From JAXGPF01 sp964463985 (lineage in GTDB: Bacteria; Verrucomicrobiota; Kiritimatiellia; JAAZAB01), in the NCBI GenBank assembly GCA_964463985.1, contig CAYXEK010000004.1, forward strand, positions 23,605 to 87,604: 64,000 nucleotides of DNA, in the 5' to 3' direction. The position numbers and the translations under genes were made by a program. Below the pieces are notes generated by a model. That model ran no database searches and was not told the origin of the DNA. It saw only the letters and a program-made list of their open reading frames with translations. Shown here piece by piece: positions 44,525-53,441 of this stretch. Position 1 is the stretch's first letter, and the number at the start of each line of letters is the position of its first letter.

Positions 44525-45475
44525 TTAAAGCGCGCCGAAAAGAATACTGGTAAATGTCACCAGCGGCGAAGTCTCGCGGATATCGTCCAGGGTCTTGCGG
44601 GCATCGCCCAGCGTTGCCATGGTTTCGGCATACAGGCCGTCTTCGTTGACCAGTTTGCCCAGGGTGCCTTCGCCGCGGTTGATCTTGGCGGCAATGCCCT
44701 CCAGGTTGCCGGCGGCTCCGTCCAGCTTGGACAGCAGCCCGCCCTCCCCCGCCGCCTGCTTGAGCTGCGCCATCAAGTCCCGCGCATCGTTGTACAAAGC
44801 TTCATCCGCCACCAGTTTTCCCAGCGTGCCTTCCCCGGCGCGGACCTTGGCCGTGATCTCCTCCAGGTTGCCGGCGGCTCCGTCCAGCTTGGACAGCAGC
44901 CCGCCCTCCCCTGCCGCCTGCTTGAGCTGCGCCATCAAGTCCCGCGCATCGTTGTACAACGCTTCATCCGCCACCAGTTTTCCCAGCGTGCCTTCCCCGG
45001 CGCGGACCTTGGCCGTGATCTCGCGGAAATCGGCGACAACGTCAGCCGCCAGCACCATAAAATCGCGGGGCGTTTCGCCGCGCAGCAAAGCGTCCGGCGG
45101 CATTTCCGCGCCGGTCCGGCCCTCGTCCACCTGCAAATAACGCCCGCCCAGCACGGAAGTGGAAACCACCCGGACGGCGTAATCCTCCTTCAGGCGCAAC
45201 GGGCGCCGCAGCGTGGCGGTAATATGCACGCCATCCTCGCGCAATTCCAACTGTTTCACCTTGCCGACCGTCATGCCGCGGATAACCACGTTGTCGCCGT
45301 CGCGCAATCCCATGACATCCTCGAAGACCACTTCCAGCGGGTAAGTCCGGGCCAGGTAATTTTCCCGGCTGAGAATGATGGTGAAAAACGCCAGGCTTAA
45401 AAGCACCACAAACATAAAAGCGCCGACCAGCATCTCCAGAAACAGTTCCCGCGCTCGATTGCTGATGCGTTTCAT
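44525..45475 (-). CDS. MlaD/MCE-type lipid-transport substrate-binding protein
   Basis: The 316-residue protein has one N-terminal helix (LVGAFMFVVLLSLAFFTII), then an MCE domain (about 45-135: LEVVFEDVMGLRDGDNVVIRGMTVGKVKQLEL). The C-terminal part is helical and holds two nearly identical 54-residue units plus a diverged third (each AKVRAGEGTLGKLV or AKINRGEGTLGKLV). It would form a periplasmic lipid-binding ring on the MlaE-MlaF transporter. GGAGGAG lies five bases before ATG 45475, which overlaps the stop of the ATPase gene as ATGA. The repeat number may set the length of the periplasmic tube. Confidence 0.85.
   Translation of the reverse strand: MKRISNRARELFLEMLVGAFMFVVLLSLAFFTIILSRENYLARTYPLEVVFEDVMGLRDGDNVVIRGMTVGKVKQLELREDGVHITATLRRPLRLKEDYAVRVVSTSVLGGRYLQVDEGRTGAEMPPDALLRGETPRDFMVLAADVVADFREITAKVRAGEGTLGKLVADEALYNDARDLMAQLKQAAGEGGLLSKLDGAAGNLEEITAKVRAGEGTLGKLVADEALYNDARDLMAQLKQAAGEGGLLSKLDGAAGNLEGIAAKINRGEGTLGKLVNEDGLYAETMATLGDARKTLDDIRETSPLVTFTSILFGAL
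44699..45022. repeat. 162-bp tandem duplication inside the mlaD-like gene
   Basis: Two in-frame copies (44699-44860 and 44861-45022) differ, by eye, at only two positions. They encode the duplicated 54-residue helical unit of the MCE protein. The near identity points to a recent or homogenised duplication; a third, diverged unit lies downstream in the gene. Confidence 0.9.
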
Positions 45476-46230
45476 GCCAGCTCCTCCCAAGGACCTTTTT
45501 TGGTAATATACTGCGCGTCCAGAAAATCACGCACTTCCGGACGGCGCGACCTGACAAATTCCGCCGGCGGCGCCACCTCGACGAACCGGCCCTGGTGAAT
45601 CATCGCAATGCGGGTGCCGATGGCCAGCGCGCTGAACAAGTCATGCGTGACCACCACCCCCGTGACTTTGAGTTCCCGGCGCAGCCGGTCAATCAACTGG
45701 TCAATTGCACGGGAAGTCACCGGGTCCAGGCCGGAGGTCGGCTCGTCATACAAAATGATTTCAGGATTGGTGACTATGGCGCGGGCCAGTCCGACGCGCT
45801 TACGCATGCCGCCGGACAAATCGGAGGGCCGGGCGTCATAAACATCTTCCAGATTGACCAGGCTCAGTGTTTCCCGCACGCGCCGGCGGATTTCCCCGTC
45901 GGGCATTCTGGTTTTTTCGCGCAAGGGCAGCGCCACGTTCTCCCCGACAGTCAGCCATTCCAGCAGGGCGGCTCCCTGAAAAAGCAATCCGAACCGCTCG
46001 CGCAACCGCACGAGTTCGCGGGTGCCGGCATGGCTGATGTCGGCGCCGTCAATCCAGACCGTCCCGCGGTCGGGCGTCAGCAGCCGGATCATATGCTTGA
46101 GCGAAACGCTTTTCCCGGCGCCGGAAAACCCGACAATGACGAAGGTCTCTCCCTGCCGCACCTCAAAATCAAGGTCATCCAGCACCTTCCGCGGTCCGAA
46201 ATACTTGGTCACATGTTCAAAACGGATCAT
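45472..46230 (-). CDS. MlaF-type ABC transporter ATPase
   Basis: This 252-residue ATPase has Walker A GFSGAGKS near 34-41, the signature LSGGMRKRVGLARAI near 137, Walker B IILYDEPTSGLDP near 158 and the switch histidine in VVTHDL. It powers the MlaE-type permease in lipid transport between the membranes. Start and stop overlap its two neighbours as ATGA, so the operon mlaE-mlaF-mlaD is translationally coupled. Confidence 0.9.
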   Translation of the reverse strand: MIRFEHVTKYFGPRKVLDDLDFEVRQGETFVIVGFSGAGKSVSLKHMIRLLTPDRGTVWIDGADISHAGTRELVRLRERFGLLFQGAALLEWLTVGENVALPLREKTRMPDGEIRRRVRETLSLVNLEDVYDARPSDLSGGMRKRVGLARAIVTNPEIILYDEPTSGLDPVTSRAIDQLIDRLRRELKVTGVVVTHDLFSALAIGTRIAMIHQGRFVEVAPPAEFVRSRRPEVRDFLDAQYITKKGPWEELA

Positions 46231-47039
46231 ACGTAAAACAGGCGGGTAATGATGTAGCCGACGATCAAGATTGACAGAAACGAAATAATCACGCTGCGCC
46301 GGGTGGCCCGACCCACGCCCACCGCCCCTTCGGTGGTCGCGAAACCCTGGTGGCAGGAGACCGTCGTGATCATGATGCCGAACACGAACGACTTGAACAG
46401 GCCGACATACAGGTCCTTGTTCTCCGCAAAACGGGTGGCGTTATCCATGTAGGCCGGCAAGGCCACGCCCAACTGCGTTACGCCCACGATTGCGCCCCCG
46501 ACGACGCCCAGCATGCAGGCGTAAAATGTCATCAGGGGCGTCATTACCATCATCGCCGCCAGGCGGGGCATTACCAGGAAGCGCACCGGCGGAATGGACA
46601 TGACTTCCAGCGCGGCGATTTCCTCGGAAACCACCATCGTCCCCAGTTCGGCGGCCATCGCCGAACCCACGCTGGCGGCCAGGATCAAAGCGGTCATGAA
46701 CGGGCCCATTTCGCGCAGCAGCGAAATCATCACCGCCGCCCCGATGTTGACTTCCTGGCCGAATTTCCGCAACTCCAGCCCGGTCTGCAAGGCCAGGATC
46801 ATGCCGGTAAACATCGCCACCACCGAAATCACGCCAATGCTTTTTATGCCGGTGACATATAGCTGGTACACCACTTCGGGCCAGGCGCGCGCGCCGAACA
46901 TGAAGCGCAGGTCCAGCAGGGCCTCCCATAACATCAGGAGCGCCCGGCCGGCATTCCGGCAGGAAATCCAGACCTGGCGCCCCAGCCATCCAAACCAGTT
47001 GATGGGAGGCGGATAAAATTCCGGTTCGCGGGTTAACAT
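46227..47039 (-). CDS. MlaE-type ABC permease
   Basis: The 270-residue permease has five to six hydrophobic segments and the family core: VYQLYVTGIKSIGVISVVAMFTGM, LLREMGPFMTALILAASVGSAMAAELGTM and MSIPPVRFLVMPRLAAM. It is the membrane part of the Mla-type lipid transporter. I chose ATG 47039 (MLTREPEFYPPP) over a TTG 13 codons upstream. The outer-membrane partner MlaA and the MlaC chaperone are not in this window. Confidence 0.87.
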   Translation of the reverse strand: MLTREPEFYPPPINWFGWLGRQVWISCRNAGRALLMLWEALLDLRFMFGARAWPEVVYQLYVTGIKSIGVISVVAMFTGMILALQTGLELRKFGQEVNIGAAVMISLLREMGPFMTALILAASVGSAMAAELGTMVVSEEIAALEVMSIPPVRFLVMPRLAAMMVMTPLMTFYACMLGVVGGAIVGVTQLGVALPAYMDNATRFAENKDLYVGLFKSFVFGIMITTVSCHQGFATTEGAVGVGRATRRSVIISFLSILIVGYIITRLFYV

Positions 47040-47105
47040 AAGCAGATTAAACCAATTTCCGGAACCAGCCGCAAACAAATTTGCGCGGCGGGTAGCTGAA
47101 ATGTA

Positions 47106-48572
47106 TCAAGGGCTCGCGGTTGCCGGCGCCGGCGCCGTTTTACCGCCGTCCGCCAGCGGCCATCTGATAAAATACAGCAAACGCAGGCGCCGGCCGGCCG
47201 CGGTGCGGGTATAACCGAAAGCCCCCCCCAGCACCGACCAATCCAGCGCGCCTTCCGCCGGCCGCGCGGCATACCGGGCCAGGGGGAACAACGAGTAGCG
47301 CCGGCTGCCGTCCGCGCCGCGCCGGTGGCGGAAAACACCCCACAGGCATTCCTGCTCCATGGCGTCCGGCGTGGTTTCGCGGCGATAGAGTGTCCATAAC
47401 GGCGCGTAATTGCGGTCAACCTGCTCCCAGTCCTTGAACGGCAGCAATGTCGGCGCCCGCAGCAGACTCCGCCCGTTTTCTTCCCGCCGGGTAAACAGCG
47501 GCCAGATTTTACGCACCCGGCGTTCGATGCCCGGAGCCGGCCTTGTTTGTTTCTCATCGGTGCAATAAACAAACGGCAGCACCCAGCTGCGTTGCCGGTC
47601 GTTATGCGGAGAAATCTGCCGGGTGCGCATGCAGATCGGCCAGGCAATAAATCCATGCGCATAACCGCCGGCGGTTTTCCGGCCCCAGAGCGGCCAGAAA
47701 TATGTCTGGTCCACGACGCCGCGGCTGACCTGGATCAACGGCCAGGGGGCATACACCTGGTTCAACCGGCCGCCGCGTGAAAAGCGGAAAAAGGGCGGCA
47801 GGAACATCCAGGACGACTGGTCTTCCAACTGCACGCGTCCGAACAAGGGGAACAGGGCATAACCTGTTCCCGCGGCGCCGGCATAACCGTAACGCGCATG
47901 ATTCCAAACCGGCCATAAAACGAAATATTTTTCAAAATCATCGCGGCGCCTGGAATATCCGTAAAGCGGGAAGAACCGATGCCGCTCGATTTCCGCATTC
48001 CAACTGCGGGAGATTACCGGCCACAGGCAAAACCAGCCCTGCAGGTCGTCCACGCGCGTGCGGCCAAACAGCGGAAACAGCCAGAACTGCACCTGGTCGT
48101 AGAACAGGAAATCGCGGATCGTGCCGCCCAGGGGAAACAACGCCCAGTAAGGCCGGCCGGCGTCATCCCGGCCCTGGAAATAAAAAGGCAAAGCCCGGAA
48201 AGAATAGCGGGCGCGCGGATCGTTAATGTCATCGTCCCGCCAGGAGACCAGCAGCAGGCAACGCCATTGAGCGGCCGTCCCATCCCAGGCTTTTGCATTC
48301 CAGACCGGCCAGAGCACATCCTGGACCACTTTGCGCTCGGCCGGGTCGTGCTCGCGGCTGTACAGGGGCCGGACCGCGGCCAGACGGCAGCCGTTCGTAC
48401 CGGCGCGGAATTCCACCAAAGGGCCCAGGGCGCGCCAACGGGTTTCGCCGGAAAGGGTGGTATCCCGCGCCAGCAGCGGGCCCCAGTCCAATGCCGCCGC
48501 GCCGGCGGCCGGGAGGACGGCCAGGAGGCAGATTGCGGCCCAAAGCCTCGCGCGCATGGATAAACTTGACAT
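47106..48572 (-). CDS. Secreted protein with aromatic W-P / F-P-L-F repeats
   Basis: The 488-residue product has a signal peptide (MRARLWAAICLLAVLPAAGAAA). The rest shows many short repeats every 20-35 residues, of the form hydrophobic-P-L-F-G or L-W-P-V: VLWPVWNAK, ALFPLGG, WLFPLFGRT, CLWPVISR, RFFPLYGYS, VLWPVWNHA, ALFPLFGRV, APWPLIQ, YFWPLWGRK, IAWPICM. Regular spacing with charged or polar residues between suggests a beta-strand repeat fold, such as a propeller or an outer-membrane barrel. I recognise no named family. An ATG five codons in is also possible. It lies 67 bases downstream of the chosen mlaE start but on its own promoter. Confidence 0.6.
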   Translation of the reverse strand: MSSLSMRARLWAAICLLAVLPAAGAAALDWGPLLARDTTLSGETRWRALGPLVEFRAGTNGCRLAAVRPLYSREHDPAERKVVQDVLWPVWNAKAWDGTAAQWRCLLLVSWRDDDINDPRARYSFRALPFYFQGRDDAGRPYWALFPLGGTIRDFLFYDQVQFWLFPLFGRTRVDDLQGWFCLWPVISRSWNAEIERHRFFPLYGYSRRRDDFEKYFVLWPVWNHARYGYAGAAGTGYALFPLFGRVQLEDQSSWMFLPPFFRFSRGGRLNQVYAPWPLIQVSRGVVDQTYFWPLWGRKTAGGYAHGFIAWPICMRTRQISPHNDRQRSWVLPFVYCTDEKQTRPAPGIERRVRKIWPLFTRREENGRSLLRAPTLLPFKDWEQVDRNYAPLWTLYRRETTPDAMEQECLWGVFRHRRGADGSRRYSLFPLARYAARPAEGALDWSVLGGAFGYTRTAAGRRLRLLYFIRWPLADGGKTAPAPATASP

Positions 48573-48579
48573 GTCGTAA

Positions 48580-48588
48580 ATTATACCA
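48580..48588 (-). promoter_or_regulatory. Extended -10 promoter giving a possibly leaderless transcript
   Basis: On the minus strand TGGTATAAT is followed by seven bases and then ATG 48572. A transcript starting at the usual distance would begin at the start codon itself, and no ribosome site is visible. No good -35 was found, which is acceptable for an extended -10. Confidence 0.45.
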
Positions 48589-48632
48589 GCCCCCGGGAAA
48601 TCCGCCAGACAATTAGACCGCCTGCGCAAGGT

Positions 48633-50000
48633 TTACCCGCCGGCGGTCGGCGCCTGCAAGGCGCGCTGTGTGCGCCGTATCCAATAGATGCCGATGCCGC
48701 CCGCGGCCAGGTCCGCCGCCAAACGTCCCCAGAATATTCCGCGGACTCCGCCGAGACGCGCGCCGAGATACACCAGCGGAATCAGCAGGGCCACCACGCG
48801 CACGGCATTGAGCATGGCCGCCGACACCGGACGATGGACGCCGGCAAGATAAAAGCTGCAATAGCGGTGCGCTTCCATCATCCCGTACCCGAAGGCAATA
48901 ATGCGGATATAAGCCACAATAATCTCCACCACGCGGGGATCGCGGCTGAACACCTTGGCCATCCACGGGGCGCAGCCGAAAAACACCACCGCCACTGCCA
49001 GGCCGTACAGCAGCGCAAAACCCAGGCTGAGCCGCATGGCTTCCCGGATGCGGTCCAGCCGGCCGGCGCCGTAATTCTGGCTGACAAACGGCGTCAGGGA
49101 AATCCCCAACGCCATCGGAATGACAAACGCAAACATTTCCAGGCGGCCGGCCGCGCCGCTGGCCGCCACGGCTTCGCGGCCGAAGCCGCCCAGCAACCGG
49201 GTGATGATGGCGGCGGACACCGGCATTAAAATCATGCTCAGGATATTGGGCACGCTGAATGACATGATTTTGCGGAACGAATCCAGCCAGTCGCGCGCCC
49301 GCCAGCGCGCCCATGCCAGCAACCGGTGTTCCCGCATCAGGAGGCGCAACAACCAAACCGCCGCCACGGCCTGTGCCAGCACGGTCGCCAGGGCCGCCCC
49401 CCGGATGCCCATGGCCGGCGCTCCGCCCCAGCCGAAAATCAAGACCGGGTCAAGGATGGTGTTCAGGATTGGACCCAGCAGCATCATCCGGGCCGCCCGG
49501 CACGAATCGCCGGCGGCGATCAGCAAGCCGTTCCCCAGCATCGGCAAAGCCATGAACACAGCGCCCAGGTACCAGATGCGCATGTAACCCGCCACCAGCG
49601 GCATGGTTTGCGCATCCGCGCCCAGGCGGCGGAAAATGGCATCAATGCTGCCGCAGCCCACCGCGGACATCACGCCCGCCACCGCCAGCATCAAAAGCAC
49701 ACCATGGGTAACAATCCGGGCGGCAGCGCCGGGCGCCAGCCGGCCGAGCGCGTGCGACGCCAGTGTCGCCACCCCGTTCCCGATACCGCTGGCGACACAG
49801 GTGAGCAGCATGACCACCGGAAAACTGAATCCCATCGCGGCCAGCGGCGCCGTCCCCAAACGCGAAACGAACCAGGTGTCGGTCAGGTGGTAGGCATTCA
49901 TGGCGAATGTGCCTGCCAACATCGGGAAGGCCATGCTGAACATGGTGCGCTTGACGCTCTGGCGGACCAGTGCGGATGCTGCCTGTTTCGGCTCGCTCAT
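48633..50000 (-). CDS. MATE-family multidrug/toxin exporter
   Basis: The 455-residue membrane protein has about 12 helices in two related halves. Family marks include FPMLAGTFAMNAYHLTDTWFVSRLG at the start, GNGLLIAAGDSCRA and ILNTILDPVLIFGWG in the first half, and FVSQNYGAGRLDRI in the second. It exports cationic compounds using a sodium or proton gradient. The open frame extends 47 codons upstream, but that stretch is Arg-rich and not helical, so I start at ATG 50000 (MSEPKQ). It has no clear operon partner. Confidence 0.88.
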   Translation of the reverse strand: MSEPKQAASALVRQSVKRTMFSMAFPMLAGTFAMNAYHLTDTWFVSRLGTAPLAAMGFSFPVVMLLTCVASGIGNGVATLASHALGRLAPGAAARIVTHGVLLMLAVAGVMSAVGCGSIDAIFRRLGADAQTMPLVAGYMRIWYLGAVFMALPMLGNGLLIAAGDSCRAARMMLLGPILNTILDPVLIFGWGGAPAMGIRGAALATVLAQAVAAVWLLRLLMREHRLLAWARWRARDWLDSFRKIMSFSVPNILSMILMPVSAAIITRLLGGFGREAVAASGAAGRLEMFAFVIPMALGISLTPFVSQNYGAGRLDRIREAMRLSLGFALLYGLAVAVVFFGCAPWMAKVFSRDPRVVEIIVAYIRIIAFGYGMMEAHRYCSFYLAGVHRPVSAAMLNAVRVVALLIPLVYLGARLGGVRGIFWGRLAADLAAGGIGIYWIRRTQRALQAPTAGG

Positions 50001-50271
50001 GGCCGCGCGCGCCCGCCGGTCCGGCGGCCGGCGTCGGCGGCGGGCGGTTCGGATGGCGCGGTTCTGGTTGAGAGACAGGACATGGTTGCTCCGGCTGTTG
50101 AATTCAAACGGCTTTTTAATATCGCCGTTTGAATTTGTCAATGACCTTTTGCGCCAGACGCGCGGTTGTGCATTGCAGCCAGGCAGTTTTCCGGTTAGGC
50201 TTGCCTTCGGACACGGTTAAGCGGAGGGATATCATCCGTGTTTCGAGCAAAATGCAAGGCCGGCGGACGGA

Positions 50272-51978
50272 TCAAGTTGTACCAACCAGGCTTTTTTGGA
50301 GCGCCTGCAGCAAGGCCGGCGCATCGGATGCCTGCCGGAGATTTTCGCGCGTACCTTCCCGCAGCATGCCCGCCGCGATGGCGGCCAGCAGTTGCACGTG
50401 TATGTCCTCGGCGCCGACGGGCGTAGCCAGCAGGAACACGCTGTCAACAGGCAACCCGTCCGGCGCATCCCAATCAATTCCGTCCCGCGCCCGCCCGAAT
50501 GCCAGCACGGGATTTTTCAAGCCTTCAATGCGCGCATGCGGAATGGCCACTCCCGCGCCGACCGCCGTGCCGAATTCGCGCTCGCGTTGCAGGATTTGTT
50601 CTTCCAGCCGGCTCTGCCCGGCCGGCCCCATGCGGTTCGCCAGGGCGCCGGCAATTTCGCGGATGGCGTCTTCCCGATTGGAAGCGGCCAGTTCCGGCAG
50701 CACAGCGTCCGCCGCCAGGAAATGCGCCGGCGCCGCCGCGGCCCGGCGCGCCAGGGACCGCGCCATCCAGGGACCCACCAGTATCGAAGAAAAAACGGCG
50801 CTGAACACAATCGCCACGAATACCGTGGAGGTGATCAAGCCGGCTTCCATGGCCAGGAGCGCCACCACGATTTCCATCATGCCGCCAGGGGTGTGGGCGA
50901 TGGCGATCAGGTCGCGGTTGATGCGCGGCAAGCGGGCGGCGGCCACGCCCAGCCATGCTCCCAGGTAACGTCCGGCGATGCCCACCCCGCACATCAAGGC
51001 CACCAGCGGCGCGTCGAAATCGGCAATGAAGTCAATCTTCAACCCGATATTGGCAAAAAACAACGGCACAAACAGGGCGTGCACCATTTGCGAAATCACG
51101 CCGCGGGTCTGCTCGGAAAGACTCTTGGCTTCGCCGATCACCACGCCGGCGATGAAAAAGCCGAACAAGGCGTGAATGCCGAGTTTCTGGGTTAAAGCCC
51201 CGAAAAGCAGGCCCAGCAGCACCGTAATCGTTAACGAGACGGCGGGATCGGCCAGGCGGCGGCGCTTTAAATAATCAAAGGCGCGGGTCGAAATTTTCCG
51301 CCCCAGTGTGAGCGCGAGGGCGGCAAATCCCACCGTGCTGGCGAAAACCAAAACCACGGCGCCGGCATTCATGGCAGCCTGGGTAAAAACACCCATGATG
51401 ATTGTGAACAACACCCAGCCCACAATGTCGTTGACCGTCAGAGCGGACATGATGAGGAAACCGAGGTCGGCTTTCAGCAACTTGAGATCGTGCAGCACCC
51501 TGGCGGCGACCGGCATGGCGCTGATCGTCATCACGGCGGCCATGAACAAGGCAAAAACGATGCGCCGCCCGGGATTGACCATGTAGCTTCCCGGCAGCCA
51601 TATAACCGCGGCGAAAGCCGCCGCCATCGGAATGACAATGTCAAAAACCGCGATGATGAATGCGCTGCCGCGCTGCCGCCAGGCAATTGAAAAGTCCATT
51701 TCCAGACCCGTGTCCAGCAGCAGCAGCAGGACGCCGATCCAGGCGACAGTATCCAGCATGGCCTGCTGCACGGCCTCGGCGGGGAACAACGCCTGCTGGA
51801 GACCTGGAGCTAAACGGCCGAGCACGGTCGGTCCGAGCAGAATGCCTACTAAAATTTCCGCCGTCAATGCCGGCTGTTTCCAGCGGCGCAGCCATTCGCC
51901 CAGGCCGCGCGCGCACCCCATCAGGATCAACAACTGCAGCAGAAACAGGTAAATATGCGTTTCGTCCAGGTAATGCAT
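50272..51978 (-). CDS. CPA2-type cation/proton antiporter fused to a PTS EIIA-like domain
   Basis: The 568-residue protein has 12-13 helices typical of the Na+/H+ exchanger CPA2 family in the first ~400 residues (LTAEILVGILLGPTVLG; VAWIGVLLLLLDTGLEMD; LIMSALTVNDIVGW). A cytoplasmic EIIA domain of the fructose/mannitol type follows at about 425-565, with the phospho-histidine motif AIPHARIEG. This fusion could couple ion exchange to phosphoryl transfer or nutrient state. No other PTS component is in the window. GGAG lies six bases before ATG 51978; an ATG five codons upstream is less well placed. Confidence 0.85.
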   Translation of the reverse strand: MHYLDETHIYLFLLQLLILMGCARGLGEWLRRWKQPALTAEILVGILLGPTVLGRLAPGLQQALFPAEAVQQAMLDTVAWIGVLLLLLDTGLEMDFSIAWRQRGSAFIIAVFDIVIPMAAAFAAVIWLPGSYMVNPGRRIVFALFMAAVMTISAMPVAARVLHDLKLLKADLGFLIMSALTVNDIVGWVLFTIIMGVFTQAAMNAGAVVLVFASTVGFAALALTLGRKISTRAFDYLKRRRLADPAVSLTITVLLGLLFGALTQKLGIHALFGFFIAGVVIGEAKSLSEQTRGVISQMVHALFVPLFFANIGLKIDFIADFDAPLVALMCGVGIAGRYLGAWLGVAAARLPRINRDLIAIAHTPGGMMEIVVALLAMEAGLITSTVFVAIVFSAVFSSILVGPWMARSLARRAAAAPAHFLAADAVLPELAASNREDAIREIAGALANRMGPAGQSRLEEQILQREREFGTAVGAGVAIPHARIEGLKNPVLAFGRARDGIDWDAPDGLPVDSVFLLATPVGAEDIHVQLLAAIAAGMLREGTRENLRQASDAPALLQALQKSLVGTT

Positions 51979-52056
51979 GCAATGCTCCGACATCCCCCGG
52001 CCATTTCAAGTCCATGATTTTTAGACAGGCGCCGCACCGCGCGGCGACATTGCCCT

Positions 52057-53037
52057 TTATCCCGCCAGGATCGCCTCGGCGGCGGCGCCGGCAGACGCAA
52101 GCCGGCAGACGCCGACGGCAGCGGGCAGAAAAACCGAACTGCCGGCGGGCAATTCGCTTTTCCATCCACCCGGCGCCGTCAGCAGCACTGCGCCGGAAAC
52201 GACAAACAGCGCCTGGCAGCGGTCCGATTCCGGCAAAGCCGCAGGCGGATCAGCCGCAGCCAGGACCAGCCGTCCAAGATCAAAAAACGGCGTATGGAGG
52301 AGAGTCTGCCAATGGCCGGCGGGCGCCGCCGCCGCGCGCACGATTTCAGGACGCGCCTTCCATTGCAGCGCGCGCAGGGCCTGCTCGACATGCAATTCCC
52401 GGGGCTGGCCGTCCGCGCCCAAACGGCCCCAATCGTACACCCGGTAAGTCGTATTGGAATTCTGCTGGACCTCGAGCAACAGGCAACCGGCGCCGATGGC
52501 ATGCGCCAGGCCGCCGGGCACGAAAATCAAATCGCCGCGGGCCACCGGCACTTTTTCCAGCAGATTTTCCACGCTGGCATCGGCCAGGGCACGCCGCAAA
52601 GCCGGCTCGCGCACGCCGGGCTTGAAGCCGGCGTAAACCACGCCGCCCGGGGCGGCGTCCAGAACGTACCAGGCTTCGGTTTTAGGCTCTCCGCCGTGCG
52701 CCTCGGCGGCGCGGCGGTCCGGATGCACCTGGACGCTTAAACGCTCACGGGCGTCAATCAGTTTGATCAGCCAAGGGCATCGCCCGGCCGCCATGGCTGC
52801 GCCGAGCGCGTCTGATCCGTAGTTGCGAATTATTCGATTCAGCGTCAATCCCGCCAGTGCGCCATCCGCCACCACGCTCGGACCCTCGGGTCGGTCGGAT
52901 ACTTCCCATGATTCGGCATAAATGCCGGGCGGCAAATCCCGGTGAAAAATTTCCGGAATGCGGCTCCCGCCCCAGACGTAATGCTGGTAAGCAGGCCGCA
53001 GCCTCAATGGATACAGAGCATGGGGGTGTGTTTTCAT
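52057..53037 (-). CDS. manA: Mannose-6-phosphate isomerase (class I, short form)
   Basis: The 326-residue cupin enzyme interconverts mannose 6-phosphate and fructose 6-phosphate. The start YVWGGSRI is typical. The zinc ligands lie in LSVQVHPD near 103, PKTEAWYVLD near 118 and GGLAHAIGAG near 173, and the active-site signature is QQNSNTTYRVYDWGR. AGGAGA lies nine bases before ATG 53037. It links exogenous or GDP-sugar mannose to glycolysis. It stands alone between the antiporter and a long space. Confidence 0.9.
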   Translation of the reverse strand: MKTHPHALYPLRLRPAYQHYVWGGSRIPEIFHRDLPPGIYAESWEVSDRPEGPSVVADGALAGLTLNRIIRNYGSDALGAAMAAGRCPWLIKLIDARERLSVQVHPDRRAAEAHGGEPKTEAWYVLDAAPGGVVYAGFKPGVREPALRRALADASVENLLEKVPVARGDLIFVPGGLAHAIGAGCLLLEVQQNSNTTYRVYDWGRLGADGQPRELHVEQALRALQWKARPEIVRAAAAPAGHWQTLLHTPFFDLGRLVLAAADPPAALPESDRCQALFVVSGAVLLTAPGGWKSELPAGSSVFLPAAVGVCRLASAGAAAEAILAG

Positions 53038-53441
53038 CCAGCAGCGTCTCCTCCCGGCGCGGGGCCGGCATGCAATTCAGCGGCGAAAGCGTTCTCCATG
53101 GATACGATTTCAAAATTCACGTTTTGAGAGAAACCAGCATGCAGGCGTCAGTATCCGGCATCAATGCCAACGGTTTTAGCTCAATGCATTGCCTTGCCGT
53201 GAAATGCTGGCTGCCGTCTGCTGAATGCTGCTTTCAATATCTGACTTTTTAAAGCGACTCCGTTAATTCCAACCCGCCTCGCGCAGATTCGTTAAAATGC
53301 GCCGGCGGGGCGTACGCAAGTCCGCTGGCCGGATGAGCGCTCCTATGATACAGGTTGAGTTTTTATTTGCAACAGCAGCTTTAAACTGATTTAATCAATT
53401 TGATTTTCCCGGCGGCGCGTTTTTGCGAGGAGGAAGCAGGC
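53038..53441. other. Intergenic space without a recognisable gene
   Basis: The 404 bases between the divergent manA and PIG-L genes become AT-rich toward the right (53345-53410). That part includes TTTGCA and TTTAAT about 18 bases apart (near 53369-53397), a weak promoter candidate for the PIG-L gene. A 37-codon frame at 53139-53252 has no recognisable homology. Confidence 0.5.

Noticed and set aside
53139..53252. 37-codon frame starting MQASVSGINANGFSS in the space before the PIG-L gene
   Set aside because: The start loosely resembles short flagellar-rod-like proteins, but the rest is Cys/Trp-rich and unlike them. There is no clear ribosome site or neighbour support.
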